Source of the DNA: Chryseobacterium sp.
GTDB lineage: Bacteria > Bacteroidota > Bacteroidia > Flavobacteriales > Weeksellaceae
Direction of reading: 5' to 3'
Assembly: GCA_031286615.1 (NCBI GenBank)
Contig: JAITUA010000020.1
Coordinates: 62,001-126,000, forward strand
Length of the DNA: 64,000 nucleotides
The translations under genes and the position numbers were made by a program. Shown piece by piece: positions 63,501 to 64,000 of this stretch. The notes under the pieces are model-generated. The model did not search any database and was not told where the DNA came from. It worked only from the letters and a program-made list of their open reading frames with translations. Every line of letters begins with the position of its first letter. The first letter of the stretch is position 1.

Positions 63501-63638
63501 AACCTGTGGATCATCCATAAAAACTTACCATATGCTGATCCGGAAGCCGCATTAAGTTCAGGAAATGCACAAGGTTTTCAATCTGGTGTGATGCCTACCT
63601 CAAGAGTCTTTTCTTTTAGTCTTAAAGCTAACTTTTAA
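60600..63638 (+). CDS. SusC/RagA family TonB-linked outer membrane protein, copy 3
   Basis: A 1012-residue transporter with signal peptide MKKLTVSLLVLVLSSPFAIVKAQ, TonB-box-like IEGVVVTALGIKRDKKSLGY, and plug with SNLSGKVSGLQVKS, VLRGYKSIAGNNQPLFVIDG and NVLKGAAATALYGSRAQNGAI. It resembles copy 2 throughout, with longer extracellular loops in the first third (YGYYYGPNENSQFADYNGSP). No N-terminal carboxypeptidase-like domain. Its SusD partner begins 10 bases after the stop. Confidence 0.95.
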   Translation: MKKLTVSLLVLVLSSPFAIVKAQQKKNDSTTQTKEIEGVVVTALGIKRDKKSLGYSTQSVTASDLTKSPTSNFTSNLSGKVSGLQVKSVSNFGGSVDIVLRGYKSIAGNNQPLFVIDGVPMINANNNTSAQSAQGRPGYDFGNTISDINPNDIEELNVLKGAAATALYGSRAQNGAIIITTKKGKKGKNIGVELNSSISISSINKATFPTYQKQYGQGYGYYYGPNENSQFADYNGSPMTPTTEDASYGAAFNPNLLVYQYEAFIPGSPNFGKATPWVAGKNDPSTFFQKGVNYNNGVSFSKGGDTGSFRLSFNNQNGSDIMPNTYLNKNTISGNASYKLMDNLTATIGATYVNQNVKGRNSTGYGGNLIAGFRQWWPVNVDLRDQQNFYMNSGNNYTWNIGGSDNLTPSYWNNPYFQVYENAVRDTRERFAGNFSLSYDVTKNFNLLARVGTDGFTQRMEDRKAVGSIPELMGFGLTDLEQPSGFAVMQIKQRETNYDFIANYKKDFDNGLSFNSLLGTNLNVINFYSNSQSTSGGLYVPGLYALSNSYATPPRAVTIDTTKKIAGIFAQASVGYHGTYYLEGTVRRDQSSALPVNNNVYWYYSGSASVVFSNWEFLKGSIMNFGKLRASYAEVGSDTGANQIKNQYFTSTSFGDLPMIYYNTSEKNPNLKPQRSKQTELGLNAQFFKNRIGLDIAWFRNDAYDQILALPVSFGTGVATKVQNAGNLRTDGWEVSLNITPIKSDNFRWDVNANWSNPQTRVTKLAPGNENITLGTFQGGVTINASLDDLYGTIKGTDFIYTNGEKTVGANGRYLISSSTNNVIGNMQADWFGGLANKFTYKDFQLSFQIDWRKGGSIFSLDQYYGLATGLYPETAGTNDLGNPIRNPISQGGGVILPGVQANGSSNDIRVSGANYGLYGYRYAPAAAFVYDASFVKLREVAISYSIPSKYLANTFFKGLTFSAIGNNLWIIHKNLPYADPEAALSSGNAQGFQSGVMPTSRVFSFSLKANF

Positions 63639-63648
63639 TTAATTAACA

Positions 63649-64000
63649 ATGAAAAAAATATTTAAATATATAGGGGTTTTATCCTTGGGAGCATTTGCTT
63701 TATCCTGTAGTAACTTTGAAGAACTTAATACTGACCCAAATAGTGCATATACTACCAAACCTGAAGCTTTGTTATCCTATTCTCAAAAACAATTATCTGA
63801 TTATTTGAATACACCTAGTGTAAATGAAAATAACTTTAGATTAACAATGCAGTATTGGCAAGAAGTTACTTATGTAGATGAGAGTAATTATGACTTTGTG
63901 ACAAGAAATATTTCTAATAATGTATGGTCGGATCTATATGTTGATACAATGCAAAACTTAGTGAAAGCTAAAAATATTGTTAATCAATATGTGCCTACTG
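63649..64000 (+). CDS. SusD/RagB family lipoprotein, copy 3 (cut by window end)
   Basis: Only the first 117 codons are in the window. MKKIFKYIGVLSLGAFALSC gives a lipobox with Cys20, followed by SNFEELNTDPNSAYTT and LTMQYWQEVTYVDESNYDFVTRN, which match the opening of SusD copy 2 (ITRFFTQQWSETTYTDETNYDMVTR). It is the partner of SusC 3. Confidence 0.92.
   Translation, partial: MKKIFKYIGVLSLGAFALSCSNFEELNTDPNSAYTTKPEALLSYSQKQLSDYLNTPSVNENNFRLTMQYWQEVTYVDESNYDFVTRNISNNVWSDLYVDTMQNLVKAKNIVNQYVPT

Overview
The window looks like chromosomal DNA of a Chryseobacterium-like flavobacterium (Bacteroidota, Weeksellaceae). The evidence is low G+C, SusC/SusD outer-membrane pairs, type IX secretion C-terminal domains, promoters of the TTTG-N19/20-TAnnTTTG type, almost no Shine-Dalgarno sites, and many small secreted or membrane proteins of the kind common in that group. 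The genus is inferred from protein style; no search was run.

Region 1 (1-18.5 kb, nearly all minus strand) is accessory. It holds a DinB-like protein, a CHMI-type tautomerase, a serine hydrolase, a VOC protein, a RibD/DHFR-like protein, SUKH and SUFU proteins (both typical immunity families), an ecotin-like protease inhibitor, a kelch protein, a DUF6602-like protein and many uncharacterised secreted or membrane proteins. Many are single genes ending in very similar AACCG...CGGTT terminators. Next to groEL the sequence carries two decayed copies of the groEL 3-prime end plus its terminator, each attached to one small gene. The groEL tail therefore appears to be a repeated insertion or recombination point.

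Region 2 (18.6-21 kb) is groES-groEL with a four-helix-bundle (S23/IVS-type) gene, bordered by inverted repeats, wedged between the two. Region 3 (21-25 kb) holds TerC, a dicarboxylate/amino-acid symporter, a CitMHS transporter and a DUF2490 outer-membrane protein. Region 4 (25.2-27.9 kb) holds a LytS/LytTR-type two-component system followed by two convergent, duplicated small peptide genes with double-glycine leaders and four cysteines. These were found by direct translation and are the best candidates for an undescribed system. Region 5 (27.9-38.8 kb) holds an M1 peptidase, HupE, a T9SS subtilase, DUF6702, PAP2, AcpH, RadA and YceI.

Region 6 (39-45.5 kb) is a lipid-metabolism cluster matching the Escherichia coli ynbABCD set (CDP-alcohol transferase, CdsA-like, hydrolase-methyltransferase, PAP2/dual-specificity phosphatase), with a patatin and an SDR added. 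Region 7 (45.6-50 kb) holds pyrG, yidC and rnhB. Region 8 (50.2-64 kb) holds three tandem SusC-SusD pairs with near-identical promoter/leader blocks, plus a small lipocalin-like lipoprotein. The last SusD runs off the window. No CRISPR array, tRNA, rRNA, transposase or integrase was seen.
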